Counted from the stretch's first letter, positions 46,456-57,228 are shown. The stretch is DNA of 64,000 bases from Leptobrachium leishanense (GCA_009667805.1 CM019063.1:349498862-349562861), one strand, 5' to 3'. Notes: generated from the letters alone by a model not told the origin. Translations and numbers: made by a program.

Positions 46456-48250
46456 GGACCCCCCCTTGAAGGCGCGACCTCCGGGGGCGCCTCGGGGCCG
46501 GCTTACCTGGATAACGCCTATAAAAGGCAGAAACCAATCGAGGGGCATGAATCAGGTGTACCGGCTCCCAAGACCGCTCCTCAGGACCATACCCCCTCCA
46601 GTGTACCAGGTATTCAAGTCGTCTACGATGCCATCTAGTGTACAAGATAGCCTCCACTTCGAACTCCTCAGTGTTATCTATCATGACTGGAGGCGGGGGA
46701 GTCTTGTGCCTCTGCATGTAGCGATCCGGGATATATGGTTTCAGGAGGGAGACGTGGAATATCGGATGTATCCTCATTGAGGGGGGTAGCTTCAGACGAA
46801 TGCAAACAGGGGATATAACTGATAGAATGGGGAATGGACCCAAGAACCTGGGACCCAGTTTTTTCGTTGGACAAGTCAGGCGTAGATGTCTAGTGGAGAG
46901 CCATGCCTGATCTCCTTCCTTATAGACCGGGGCTGGGCTTCGTAGTCTATCAGCGTAATGTTTTTGTCGTTGTTGTGTTTCTTTTAAGGCTACTATGAGT
47001 TGTCGACGACAATCTTGTAGGTCTCTTAGTCGTTTGTCAACCTCGGGGACTGAACTTGTCGTTGACAGATCTGGAAACGTAGAGGGATGGAACCCGTAGT
47101 TAACGAAGAACGGGGTGTTACGGATAGAATCATGGATTTGTGAATTATAAGCAAACTCTGCGGTGGGGAGAAGGTCGCTCCAGTTATCTTGCTGATAATT
47201 CGAATAACATCTTAGGTATTGTTCTAATTGTTGGTTCACCCTTTCGGTTTGGCCATTGGATTGTGGATGGTGGGACGACGACAGGTGAATTTTTATATTG
47301 AGTGTTTGACAAAAGGCCGACCATACCTTCGAGGTGAATTGGACCCCTCTATCTGAGACTATGGAAGAAGGGACACCATGCAGACGTACTATTTCTTTGA
47401 GGAACAGCGATGCAGTTTCACTGGCTGTGGGTAAACCCGGTATCGGTAGAAAGTGAGCCATTTTTGAAAACCGGTCGACAACGACCATAATGGCTGTATT
47501 TCCTTGAGAGGGTGGAAGGTCTACCATAAAATCTATTGACAGATCTCTCCAGGGTGTTGAAGCGGTGGGTAGAGGCTGTAAAAGACCGACCGGTTTACAT
47601 TTAGGCGATTTCATCATGTTGCATTCAGGACAGGAACGGATGTAATCCGTGACATCCTTTTTTAGGGACGGCCACTGGTACAATTGGCGAGCTCTGTGGA
47701 GTGTCTTTCTTATACCTCCGTGTCCTGCCATAGGTGAGTCATGGACGTTCTTTAGTACTTCTGTTAGATTATCTGGGGATACGAAAAGACACTGTTTGTC
47801 AGAGGACTGATTCTTTACTTCTCTTTTGAGTCGGGAAAGAAGAGTTGACTGGACCGTTGTGAAGTGTTTCATTGGTAGGATCGTAGGAGGGGAGGTCTCT
47901 ATTGTGGAATCCACAGAATAGCATCTGGATAAGGCGTCCGCTTTCCCGTTTTTACTACCAGGCCTGTATGTGATGTGGAAGTTGAACCTCGTGAAGAATA
48001 AAGCCCACCTGGCTTGCCGAGGTCTTAGTCGTTTGGCAGTCTTTATATGTTCGAGATTTTGGTGATCGGTGTATACCGTAATGGGATAAAGGGATCCCTC
48101 CAGGAGATGCCTCCATTCGTTGAATCCACGTTTAATTGCTAGTAACTCCTTGTCTCCAACGTCATATCTTGTCTCCGCCGGATTCAGACGTTTTGAATAA
48201 AAGGCTATAGCGTGTAGGTTGCCGCTGGTAAGATTCCTTTGGGATAAGAT
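46181..48250 (-). pseudogene. chromovirus pol: RNase H, integrase, chromodomain
   Basis: RNase H (about 48245-47920) is in frame with the downstream part but out of frame with the RT. A single missing base in a G-run near 48250 explains this. Integrase follows: a zinc-binding HHCC region (HDSPMAGHGGIRKTLHRA... to SCPECNMMK, about 47735-47625), then the catalytic core with SIDFMVDLP, SDRGVQFTSKVW and HPQSNGQTERVNQQLEQY. The C-terminus has a GPF/Y-like GPRFLGPFPIL and a chromodomain (about 46675-46515) with EVEAILYTRW, YLVHWRGYGPEERSWEP and an aromatic cage. A chromodomain identifies the chromovirus branch, where it guides integration to marked chromatin. The frame continues about 90 codons into the 3' LTR. 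Confidence 0.93.
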
Positions 48251-50601
48251 GGCCCGGTGGCATTTTCTGAGGCATCTACTTCGAGAAAGTAGGGATGGTT
48301 AGGATCGGGTTGTTCTAAGATCGGGGCACTGGTAAATAGGTCCTTTAACTTGAGAAAGGCTTTTTGAGTATCTTCGTCCCACCTGAATCTTTCATGGTTT
48401 TTTGTGAGTTTGGTAAGGGGTTGTACTATATGGGAGAAGTTTCGAATGAATTTCCTATAGAAGTTCAAAAATCCTAGAAATCTCTGGACCTCTTTTTTGT
48501 TTGTGGGGGTAGGCCAGGAGTGTATGGCAGCTACTTTTTCGGGGTCCATCTCGAGTTTACCAGGAGAGAGGATGTATCCTAGAAAATAAATTCGAGATTG
48601 GTTAAAAGAACATTTGTCCAGCTTGGCATATAGTTGGTGGTTGCGAAGGTGGGAAAGGACCTCTCTCACGTTCCTCTGATGTTCCTCCAGTGTAGGGGAA
48701 TATATTAGAATGTCGTCTAGATATATTATCACAAAACGATCCAATAGGTCTCTGAAGACATCGTTCACCAGATGTTGGAAGGTTGCGGGAGCATTACAAA
48801 GCCCATAGGGCATTACTACATACTCGAAGTGGCCATAACGAGTGCGGAACGCGGTCTTCCATTCGTCTCCTTCACGGATACGAATGAGGTTGTAGGCTCC
48901 TCTTAAATCGATCTTTGAAAATATGGTGGCAGTTTGAAGACGTTCCATGAGTTCTGGAATAAGTGGTAATGGATATCGATTTTTAATAGTGATGTGGTTT
49001 AGTTCACGAAAGTCTACGCATGGATGGAGTCCCCCGTCCTTCTTCCCTATAAAGAATATTCCCGCCCCTGCCGGAGAGGTCGATGGGCGTATGAAGCCTT
49101 TATGTAAATTCTCTTGTATGTAGGTTTTGAGTACTTCAAGTTCAGGGGTGGAGAGAGGATAGATGCGTCCGAAGGGTATAACTGCCCCGGGAAGGAGGTC
49201 GATGGGACAGTCATATTTGCGATGTGGGGGGAGAGTCTCCACTCCTCTCTCATCAAATACATCTTGATACTCTTGATAACAGGTGGGTATCTGTACCCCG
49301 GTCTTTCTCATATTCGTGTCTAGTACTGTATTAATGGATAACGCAGGAGGAGACTTCAGACACTTCTGGTTGCAATAAGAAGATGAAAAGGTGATCAGTC
49401 CCGTAGACCATTGTATCATTGGATCATGTTGTCTCAGCCAAGGTATACCTAGTATCACCGGGAACATTGGAGAAGGGATTAGGTCAAAGGAGAGGGTCTC
49501 CTGATGACGAGGTCCCGCCCAAACCTTAACGGGTAGCGTCTCATGGGTGACTACCCCAGAACTCAAAGAAGATCCATCCACCACTTGTATCTTTATGGGG
49601 TATTTTTTATTGTGCACAGGAACACACAAACAGTGAGCAAGAGAGGAATCAATGATACAGTTGCTGGCTCCAGAATCAATCATTGCGCGGAGGGGGATCT
49701 TCTTGTCTTCCCACTGTAAGACAATTTCAAAAGATAGAAGATGTGCAGATTCAGAGGGAGACCTTGTTATGTGTACCTGATATAGAGGCTTACCTCGGGA
49801 TCTGTTCTTTTCTGGGCAGGCTCTGGCTACGTGGCCTAGACCTCCACAATAAAGGCAACGGTTTTCTCTTCTACGCTTCTCCAATTCGGCAGGGGGTAAA
49901 TGTCCTCGTATTAACCCCACCTGCATAGGTTCTTCCGAAGACGTAGGTGGTGAAGAGGAGATGGGAGGCAGAGCCAGCAGACGTGGAATGTTAGAGCCCG
50001 TTCGTCTTGCCTGGGGGGGTAGGGAGAGATGTGTACTAATGCTTCTCTCTTGTTGGCGTTCACGCCACCGGCGATCAACCGAAATGGACAGAAGGATGAT
50101 CTCCTCGAGGATTCGAGGACGTTCGCCTCTGGCTATCTCATCTTTTATGTGATCTGCCAGTCCTCTTCGGAATTGATCCACTAGGGCGGCCTCATTCCAG
50201 GCGGTATCTAGAGCGTATTTTCTGAAGGATGTAACATACTCCTCGACAGGGTGTCTCCCCTGTCTTAAGGCTCGGATTGCCGTTTGAGCAGTATCCATCT
50301 TGAATGGGTCTCCAAACATTGTCTCCATAGAGGCTAAGAATGATAACCAAGAGTTCAAAGTGGGATCTTGGGCATGGATCAAGGTATGGGCCCAAGTGCG
50401 TGCCTCTCCCGTCAGCAAGGTAATCACCATTTGGATCTTTACATGATCGTTGGTGTACGTACGGGGCTTAAGCGAAAAGTACAAGAGGCAGCTTGTTATG
50501 AAGTCCTGGAACTGTTTTCGATCTCCGTTGAAGCGTTCGGGCGTGGAGACCTCTGAGTTCTGAGGCAGGGGCATCACCTCCTGGGGGTACGGATGAGGCA
50601 A
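48205..50601 (-). pseudogene. chromovirus gag C-terminus, protease and RT
   Basis: An open frame of about 800 codons. A capsid-like domain comes first (STPERFNGDRKQFQDFITSC, then VEEYVTSFRKYA), then a zinc knuckle CLYCGGLGHVARAC (about residue 250, CX2CX4HX4C). The aspartic protease has AMIDSGASNCIID (about residue 305). The RT has KKDGGLHPCVDFRELN, FRTRYGHFEYVVMPYGL and the catalytic YLDDILIY (about residue 625). All key residues are intact. The frame is broken upstream near 50590, at a six-T run that separates it from the gag start, and downstream near 48250. Both look like single-base indels, so only small changes separate it from a coding copy. Confidence 0.94.
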
Positions 50602-50782
50602 AAAACGACCAGGGTAGAGGTGGCGTAGGACCAGGTCTCCCAGCTTGGAGATCCAGTAACTGTGATTGGAACTGTGCCTGGTTAGACTGTACTTCTTGTA
50701 GTGATTGTGTTAGCGTCCCCATCTGACACGTTAGGGTAGTCAATGCTTCGGCCAGCTCCGCGGATTCCATGATAAGGCTCAT
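50468..50782 (-). pseudogene. chromovirus gag N-terminus
   Basis: Starts at the ATG at 50780-50782, which lies inside the primer-binding site. It begins MSLIMESAELAEALTTLTCQ, followed by a helical, Gln-rich stretch (TQSLQEVQSNQAQFQSQLL). After about 65 codons the gag reading passes, by a frameshift at a six-T run near 50590, into the 798-codon frame. The leader between LTR and gag is only a few bases, which is unusually short for a Gypsy element. A programmed shift is possible but an indel is the simpler reading. Confidence 0.8.
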
Positions 50783-50787
50783 TGATT
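50777..50787 (-). promoter_or_regulatory. self-complementary primer-binding site (chromovirus)
   Basis: On the minus strand AATCAATGAGC, one base inside the 5' LTR. It is the exact reverse complement of GCTCATTGATT at 51019-51029 in the same LTR, about 29 nt past ATAAAA. This matches the self-priming arrangement of Tf1 and Sushi-type chromoviruses. No tRNA-type TGG site is present. Confidence 0.8.
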
Positions 50788-50788
50788 A

Positions 50789-51425
50789 TGTTAGGGATCT
50801 GGAAGTGGAACCCAGGATGCGGAGAGGATGAAGATGAAGACAATGATGCAGGATGCTTTTAGGCTGAAGATAGGTCTAGACGTTCCGAGGTCAGGGCTGG
50901 CGGCAAGAATCGTGGTCGTGAGGAAAGCGAAGGTTGGCAACGGGGAGGTCAATCAGATTGTATATAAGGATAGTTTAAGGGTTAAACAGGGATAGCTCTT
51001 GCAGCAGCGATAGCACAAAATCAATGAGCATTTTGTCTGTGGCATTCAGGAGTTTTATGGGGAGTCAGGAGCCAGTTCCGCCCAGCCACCAGCCCCACCT
51101 CTCCCTTCTCTCCCTCCTCTGATTGGAGCTGTTAGGGGAGACTCCCGGCCTCACCTTGGACCTTCCCTTCGTCTCAGGTGTTGAGGCCACGCCCCCCGCC
51201 CGATCCGCCGTGCACACGCTGACCCGCCGAGACGCCGACTACTCTGGGAATCCCCGCCATCTTGGATGGACAGAGGACCCTGCGGCCGGCGCCCGGACAC
51301 CACAGCCCGTGCACTCGGGTCGGGAGAGCGGCGTCCCAACCCTGTCGTATTCCGGGGGATGTCCTCGGGACCTGGGTGAGTCAGAGAGGTCGGGGAACCG
51401 GCAGGGCGGTCGTCGGATCCTGACA
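50789..51425 (-). repeat. 5' LTR of the chromovirus
   Basis: Carries the promoter. On the minus strand ATAAAA lies near 51052-51057 and the predicted RNA start GCTCATTGATT is at 51019-51029. The target duplication ATAAG follows at 51426-51430. Confidence 0.95.
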
Positions 51426-51609
51426 ATAAGGCTTCAAAACGCATTTAAAATAATTAAAATTTAAATTTTTGGACCGGTTCGGTCGTTCGTTCGCGCATGC
51501 GCGTTGATGTCGATGTCCGTAATTATGACAGTTCGTAAATTTTACGTATTTTTGCCGATATTATCGGATTTTAGACAGGCCAAAGTTCAATCTTCCCTTT
51601 GCATCCACC

Positions 51610-51967
51610 ATGATGGCAGCAAATGAAGCAGGCTCCCCCAACGATAGTCAGTTGAACCCAGACATTGAAGAGATCCCAGGGTCCTCCACAATCACCAGAT
51701 CCAGAAAGAAGAGGGCTACTAATATGTCCTTTATGGAAATGGTGCAGCTTGTCCGTATAATGCAAAATTACGATCATAACTGCCGTAAGGGCCCTTACGG
51801 CAGCAAAAATAACAGCAGGAAGACTAGAATCCTTGGGAAGGTACGTCGCACGCTGCTTGAGCAATTCAATGCCACTTGGACCAATGACCAACTACGTAAG
51901 CGTTTGTCCGACTTAAAGACGCGCGAGGAGGAGCAGATGAGGGAAATCCTGCGCGTCATAGCCAAAC
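51610..51967 (+). CDS. Myb/SANT-like DNA-binding protein, first exon (transposon-type)
   Basis: An open frame of about 119 codons from ATG 51610 to a consensus splice donor (AAAC then GTAAGT, GT at 51968). It begins MMAANEAGSPNDSQLNPDIE and is acidic at first, then basic (TRSRKKRATNMSF, a possible nuclear signal). A helical region ends LRKRLSDLKTREEEQMREI and LRVIAKR, which resembles the Myb/SANT-like accessory proteins of PIF/Harbinger transposons. It shares KGPYGxKNNxRKxRIL with the broken copy at 44955-45308. The following exon is not found and no transposase is seen, so expression is unknown. It could also be a fragment of a host Myb-like gene, but the duplicate in repeat-rich DNA argues for a transposon. 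Confidence 0.55.
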
Positions 51968-52298
51968 GTAAGTGTTATGTTATATATATTGTAAAGCGCT
52001 GCGCAAACTGTTGGCGCTATAAATCCTGTATATAATAATAAGTGCTTGCATCGTGTGCTAAATCTAACGTGCACAGAATTACGTTGATTGATTCTCTTTT
52101 TTTCTGGACTCATACACACATGCATTTTTCCAAAGCTCTTCGTTTTTGTGATTATTTACGATACAATTAATACATGAAAATTCTGATATTTGTTGATGTA
52201 TTGTATATGATATGAAATTAGTATTATTTACAATGCTGGTATTTTGTGGCTTTTTGGCACTGTGTGTTTGTGACTGACTGTGTGCTGTGAGTGTGTAC
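51968..52298. other. intron-like sequence after the Myb-like exon
   Basis: Parallels 45309-45560 with moderate divergence. No exon or acceptor was identified. Confidence 0.45.
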
Positions 52299-52435
52299 CA
52301 GGGGAGTAACTAGAATCACAGGGCCCCATTTCAAAATGTTTTATGGGCCCCCTCCCCCGCATGCAACCTAACACTCGCATAGTATACCCCCCAAAAAAAA
52401 TGAACACACGACCACCACTACACTCATGCATGTTT
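52299..52435. mobile_element. hAT left-end fragment
   Basis: 'CAGGGGAGTAACTAGAATCA' followed by GGGCCCC-rich sequence has the form of a hAT terminus. No partner right end was found in the window. Confidence 0.4.
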
Positions 52436-52439
52436 ATTT

Positions 52440-52500
52440 ATTTATTATTTATAAAGGATTTTACCAGGAAGGATACATTTAGATTTCTCTCATTTCAAGT
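52440..52500 (-). repeat. L2/SINE 3' tail fragment
   Basis: On the minus strand it ends with the GGTAAAATCC tail shared with 13900-13965, followed by ATAAATAATAAATAAATA. It abuts a plus-strand SINE that starts at about 52500. Confidence 0.65.
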
Positions 52501-52652
52501 ATGGCATGTGGCACTGGCACAGTACCCACTACTACCACCCAGAGAGAGAGCCTGGAGGCGTGGGACTGGAGGAGACATGGGCTCGATCCCGGCAAGAGTA
52601 CCTCTCCTTCTCTCCAGTATGTGTCCTGTCCTTGGGCAAGACACCCTAACGC
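52500..52652 (+). mobile_element. tRNA-derived SINE, 5' part
   Basis: B box 'GGCTCGATCC' at 52580-52589, then 'GTCCTTGGGCAAGACACC'. It is cut at CCTAACGC by the hAT element 52653-55947. The 3' part resumes at 55948 with ACGGTACATATTACTCGCC, which matches 3133-3150 of the intact SINE. Confidence 0.7.
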
Positions 52653-53506
52653 CAGGGCCGGACTGGGAATAAAAATCAGCCCTGGAAAAAAAAATTTAGA
52701 CCAGCCCTATAGCGCTAAGTTAAGTGACTTTAACGCATGCCCCATATTACAATCTGAACGCTAATGGGCTAAAAAATACAATCCTTAGAGCATTAGTGAT
52801 TGTGCTCGCTTCTGTGAGCTTACTGTACTTAGCGCTTCCCTTGTTAAGGATAGGGAGCGCAAAGTCCTAACGCGAATTACTGCACTGATGAGGTAACAAA
52901 AAGTTAACCACCGCTAGAAGGTGGTGCTAACTGATACCATTTCTCCTGAATCATTTATCACCAGCTAAAAAAATAAATAATCAGAGACTCACCTCTCATC
53001 CCGTGGCAAGAACAGTGGGCCGATCAGCCTCTTCTGGCCACAGGGAGCAGAGTGAGACTGGGGACGAAAAGTCCCCAGTCTCCCTCCTCGAATCAAGTTG
53101 CGGACCTGCAAGATCTCACGAGAGGCGAGATCCTGCAGGTTACGCGGCCGGGCAGCAAAAGCCTCCATGGAGTCCTATGGACTGCAGGAGGAGGTACTTG
53201 CAGTGGTGCTTAGTGCTGCATTACAGGGCAGACTTCTGAATCAGCACTTGACCCGTAATATGGAGCTTAAACAGGGACACTAAGGGGAAACCTGCAGGCG
53301 CACATTATTCACCTTTGCGTCCCCATTTTAGCACAGGGCAAGGAATAGCGCCCACAAGCTCTTATGGTGAAAGAACACAGGAAAAATAAAAGAAGAGGAA
53401 ATAAATCCCTGGTATATAACTAGAGGAGACATTCCATAATAATAAAATAATAATTACAGCTCTCATTACTGACCAGTGTCTGATTTAGGCTTAAGTCCCA
53501 CATATA

Positions 53507-54750
53507 CAGGGTTATTCAAAGAGAGCCAAACTGACCCAAAAAGTGCACCAAACAGGGAATTTCCCTATACGGTGCAATTTCGGGGCCATTCGGCTATTCA
53601 AAGAGCAGACAGTTTGGCAAATTTTATTGAGTTGCCAGGGGAAAACGGTGCATGTTCGGCGTCCGTGAAATCCCCCATAGAGAAGCAATGGTTAATCTAT
53701 TCACATTGAACAGCAGAGAAATGACAGTGAAATCGCCCTGAAGTTCAATCTTTGAGCTTGGATTCCAATATTGTTGAATGGATTAGGCAGTGGCTGAGTG
53801 ACAGGCAACAGAGGGTTGTGGTAAAAGGAGTTTATTCGGCGCAAGGTCTTGTTACCAGTGGGGTACCTCAGGGGTCAGTACTTGGACCCATTCTCTTTAA
53901 TATTTTTATTAGTGATATTGCAGAAGGTATTAATGGAAAAGTATGTCTTTTTGCTGATGACACAAAGATTTGCAACAGGGTTGACGTTCCTGGAGGGATC
54001 AGCCAAATGACAAATGATTTAGGTAAACTAAAAAAATGGTCGGAGCTGTGGCAATTGAGTTTTAATGTGGATAAGTGCAAGATAATGCACCTGGGACGTA
54101 AAAACCCAAGGGCTGAATATAGAATATTTGATACAGTCCTAACCTCAACATCTGAGGAAAGGGATTTAGGGGTTATTATTTCAGAGGATCTAAGGGTAAG
54201 TAGTCAATGTAATATATTATATTAACATATATTCTTTTAATTTGCAGGAATTTCTTTTTTGGCATTTTTCTGGTGAATTATTTTAAAAAAAAAACTGTAA
54301 CAGAGCTTTTTATTATTATTCTTCGGACTTTATATACTATTTCCAGGCATTTTCATGCAGTAGTATTTTGCAAACCGCATTTAAAAGTTTTTTTTTTAAA
54401 CCCGTTCAGCTTTTTGTGGCTGCGTTAGGCAGGCCGTCGGGTACATTCGGCAGTCTCGGGTGCGTTCAGCAGTCTCTTTGGTGGCTTGCAGGTGCGTTCG
54501 GCAGTCTCTTCGGTGGCTGCGCTTGGCAGGTGTGTTCAGCGGTTTGCTCAGTGGGTTTGCGGCTGCCTTTGGGTTGATCTGCAGCATTCAGCAGGTTTGC
54601 AGCGTTCGACGGGTTGATTCACCGCACTTTGGGGACCTTGCGGTGAATGCTGAATTCACCGCACGGTCTGCAAATTTAACTTGTCAAAGTGAGGTGAACT
54701 GAAGAGCACTGAAATGTCAGTGACAATTCTGTGCTCTCTGAATAACCCTG
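53507..54750. mobile_element. CAGGGTTATTC element carrying an RT fragment
   Basis: 1244 bp, from 'CAGGGTTATTCAAAGAG' to 'CTCTGAATAACCCTG', with ATA on both sides. It contains a 5'- and 3'-truncated LINE reverse transcriptase piece (53745-54224). The right third has TTCGGCAGTCTC-type imperfect repeats (54440-54560). Confidence 0.88.
53745..54224 (+). pseudogene. LINE reverse transcriptase fragment (CR1/L2-Rex1 type)
   Basis: The open frame covers the RT palm: IVEWIRQWLSDRQQRVVV, then TSGVPQGSVLGPILFNIFIS, the catalytic LFADDTKI, and the thumb start LSFNVDKCKIMHLGRKN and ERDLGVIISEDL. All key residues are intact over about 155 codons, but the protein is truncated at both ends and has no 3' untranslated region. 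It lies entirely within a CAGGGTTATTC DNA element, which is unusual for a LINE insertion because the LINE 3' end is missing. Confidence 0.85.
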
Positions 54751-54870
54751 ATAGAGTAAACACATTAAACAGTTATTTATATAAATAGGACCAAATAAAT
54801 CATATAAGGATGAATATCGGAAAAACTTCACTAGACATGAATCCCCCCACTGCAACTTAATTTACTCACA

Positions 54871-55797
54871 CAGGGTTATCCAAAGAGATTCGAAAAGTCA
54901 CCGCACGTTCGGTGACTTTTCGTTCTCTTCAATTCGGTTCCTTTTGCCGATTGCATTTCGGTGACCCTGCGGTGTATTCAGCAAACAGCACAGGGCCCTC
55001 GAATTGCAGGGAAAAGCTGCCGCAAACCTGACGAAAACTAACCGAATGCACGCTGAAAACAAGCAAAAACATCTGGATTAACCTTCGAAAAACCCGAACA
55101 GGAGCCGAACAGGAGCCGAATCACACAGAGCCGAAGCAGCTGTGACGTAGAGGAGGCAGTGAATAAATTAGCAAAACCATTTGTATGAATCTGGGAAAAT
55201 GAAACGCTGATTGCAAAGAAACTACTGAGCGAAAATGTCTGAAATTTTCACAGGAGGTCCAGGGAATGATAATAAAGAGGCTGTTACAGAAAAAATAAGT
55301 AAACTTAAAAAAAAAAAAAAAAAAATCGGACCTTTAAAAAAAATAAAAAAAAAATCGGACCTTTAAAAAAAATAAAAAAAATCTGAAAAATGCTTAAAGT
55401 ATCCTAAAAAATCTATAAATAAAGAGACTTTTTGCTGCAGAATTTTATAATGAACGGTTTATTAGATATTGAATTAAAACGGGAATATTTTTAACATTGA
55501 AGTCTATGGGATTCTCCTGAATAAACTTGCCGAATTAAACCACCGAATGACAGGGCATTAGGGGAACCTTTCACTGCTGGTTTGTGTTCTCTGAATAGCC
55601 GAAGCAGTGCTTCTCTATGGGGATTTCACTGCCCTCGAACAGGCACTGAACAGGCACCGTATGTTCAGGCAATTCGCCAGGATTTGGCGAATTACCTGCT
55701 CTCTGGATAGCCGAATGGCCAAGAAAGGTAACCGAACGCTAATTTTCAGCGTTCGGTTACCTTTCTCAAGCAATTCGGATCTCTTTGAATAACCCTG
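54871..55797. mobile_element. CAGGGTTATTC element, long form, copy 3
   Basis: 927 bp with ACA on both sides. It is closely related to 33419-34342 over its full length, including both subterminal hairpins. It contains a duplicated A-run block (55305-55380). Confidence 0.92.
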
Positions 55798-55947
55798 ACA
55801 GTGTGCCTCTTTACCTCACTGTCAGGACCTGAAGCTGCTGCTGGAATGGAGGAGGCAGGGCAGCACCGCTCCCCAGCACCATCAGCCCATAAATCAAGCA
55901 GCCTGCCGGGATTCCTCCTGGTATCCCGGTAGGCCAGTCCAGCCCTG

Positions 55948-56090
55948 CCTAACGCTAACGGTACATATTACTCGCCGTCGCCGCCACCCAGAATGACATA
56001 CAGAAAACCAGAGACATCTCAATGTTATCTGTATCCTTCCTGGAAAACATGAGAAATCTCAATGTATCCTTTGTGTAAAACGTGAGAAAT
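55948..56090 (+). mobile_element. SINE 3' part, separated by the hAT insertion
   Basis: Continues the SINE from 52652, with the core 'ACGGTACATATTACTCGCC' and then repeated 'GAGAAATCTCAATGTATCC' tail units (two or three imperfect copies). Confidence 0.7.
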
Positions 56091-56342
56091 CTCAAACGCC
56101 ACTATGCAAAGGTGACAGGTCCAACAGAAATTGCATAGCAAATGGTGAACATACATGTCATGTACCTGCCTGGCTCCTACTGTGTGTACTGTACTACTAT
56201 ATTATGTCACATATTCATTCATTCCTAAACTAAACACATCCTTTGGCCTGCCCTTCTCAGCTCCTCAAACATCATTTACATAATCTATTGAATGAAGGGA
56301 ATCAGAGAGATGACAGACAGATAGTGTGAGGTGAGGGACTAA
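56091..56342. other. no gene seen
   Basis: Nothing recognised. Confidence 0.5.
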
Positions 56343-56533
56343 CAGGGTTACTCAGAGAGTGTGAAAAGCAGGAGAATGACTGGAGAAGTGAAAATCCTAG
56401 GTCAAAATAGCCAAACCAGAAAAATTCTCCCATTTATCTCACTTTCCAAATCGGCTATTTTGACCTAGAATTTTTCATTCTCCAGTCATTCTCCAGTCAT
56501 TCTCCTGCTTTTCACGCTCTCTGAATAACCCTG
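56343..56533. mobile_element. CAGGGTTATTC foldback MITE, short form
   Basis: 191 bp palindrome with TAA on both sides. Nearly identical in layout to 30654-30855. Confidence 0.92.
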
Positions 56534-57228
56534 TAAATCTAGTAGACAATGGGTGACTCACACAAGTTCAACCTTATGTAAGTGAGTCTCAAGAGATAAC
56601 AGAGATAGACAAATAAAATAAGAAAAATCCCTTTAGCATAAATCCACAAATTGAAATTACTCGTCTCAACTGTCAAAGCTATTTATAAATTTAAGATATT
56701 ATCCTATAGAAACCATTTCATTTGACATGACAATCAATAGTCTCACTCGCAGCAGGCAGCAGGTTGCTTGTATCTTTAAAAAAATCAATTTTTTTTTTCC
56801 GTAATATAATTTTTATTAAGTTTGTATCATAACAAAATACAACAGTTAATGGTGATACACTTTGCAAAATATTGTGATAGGCAACATCACAATTGCCATA
56901 TAAGAGCTCAAGATATATTATAACAAATGCAAATAGTTGAGGTTGAATAAGCAGTCAATCAAGAAGTAGCACCACACCATTTGACTATAGCATAAAAATT
57001 AACAAACCTCACACATAACACATGTATATATATACATACTAAACATAGAATGAAAAGAAAAACAAAAAGAAAAATATAAAGAAAAACGATAGACCATTAT
57101 AAGAAAAGTCTATCCCTAATGCTAGGCTGATATCATCATTTTCACTGTTCAAGCGTATCATAAGCGTGTAAATATCACATCTGGAGGTCGCGTTTCATTG
57201 AAATCACTGCGACCGATAAGGTAAGCGT

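Larger units (their letters stand above)
45819..51425 (-). mobile_element. Gypsy chromovirus, nearly complete
   Basis: Two 637-bp LTRs (45819-46455 and 50789-51425) with TG...CA ends and the target duplication ATAAG on both sides. The total length is 5607 bp. Minus-strand order is 5' LTR, self-complementary primer site, gag, protease, RT, RNase H, integrase, chromodomain, polypurine tract (a run of seven G at about 46458-46466), 3' LTR. I count about seven LTR differences by eye (near 1 percent), so it is young. Two single-base indels break gag-pol. The insertion splits the region containing the two Myb-like copies. Confidence 0.96.
52653..55947. mobile_element. hAT element, 3.3 kb, with nested insertions
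   Basis: The ends are 'CAGGGCCGGACTGGGA' and the inverse of 'GGCCAGTCCAGCCCTG'. A perfect 8-bp duplication CCTAACGC lies at 52645-52652 and 55948-55955. Inside are an inverted relative of the Harbinger-like MITE at 22458 (about 52720-53300), and two CAGGGTTATTC elements (53507-54750 and 54871-55797). No transposase. Confidence 0.93.

Noticed and set aside
50468..50601. Programmed frameshift between gag N-terminus and the rest at a six-T run
   Set aside because: Chromoviruses usually use one gag-pol frame, and a second single-base lesion is present near 48250. An indel in a homopolymer is the simpler explanation.
54192..54200. GTAAGT at the end of the RT fragment, considered as a splice donor
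   Set aside because: These bases encode conserved residues of the RT (RVSSQ), so the match to a donor is explained by coding sequence.
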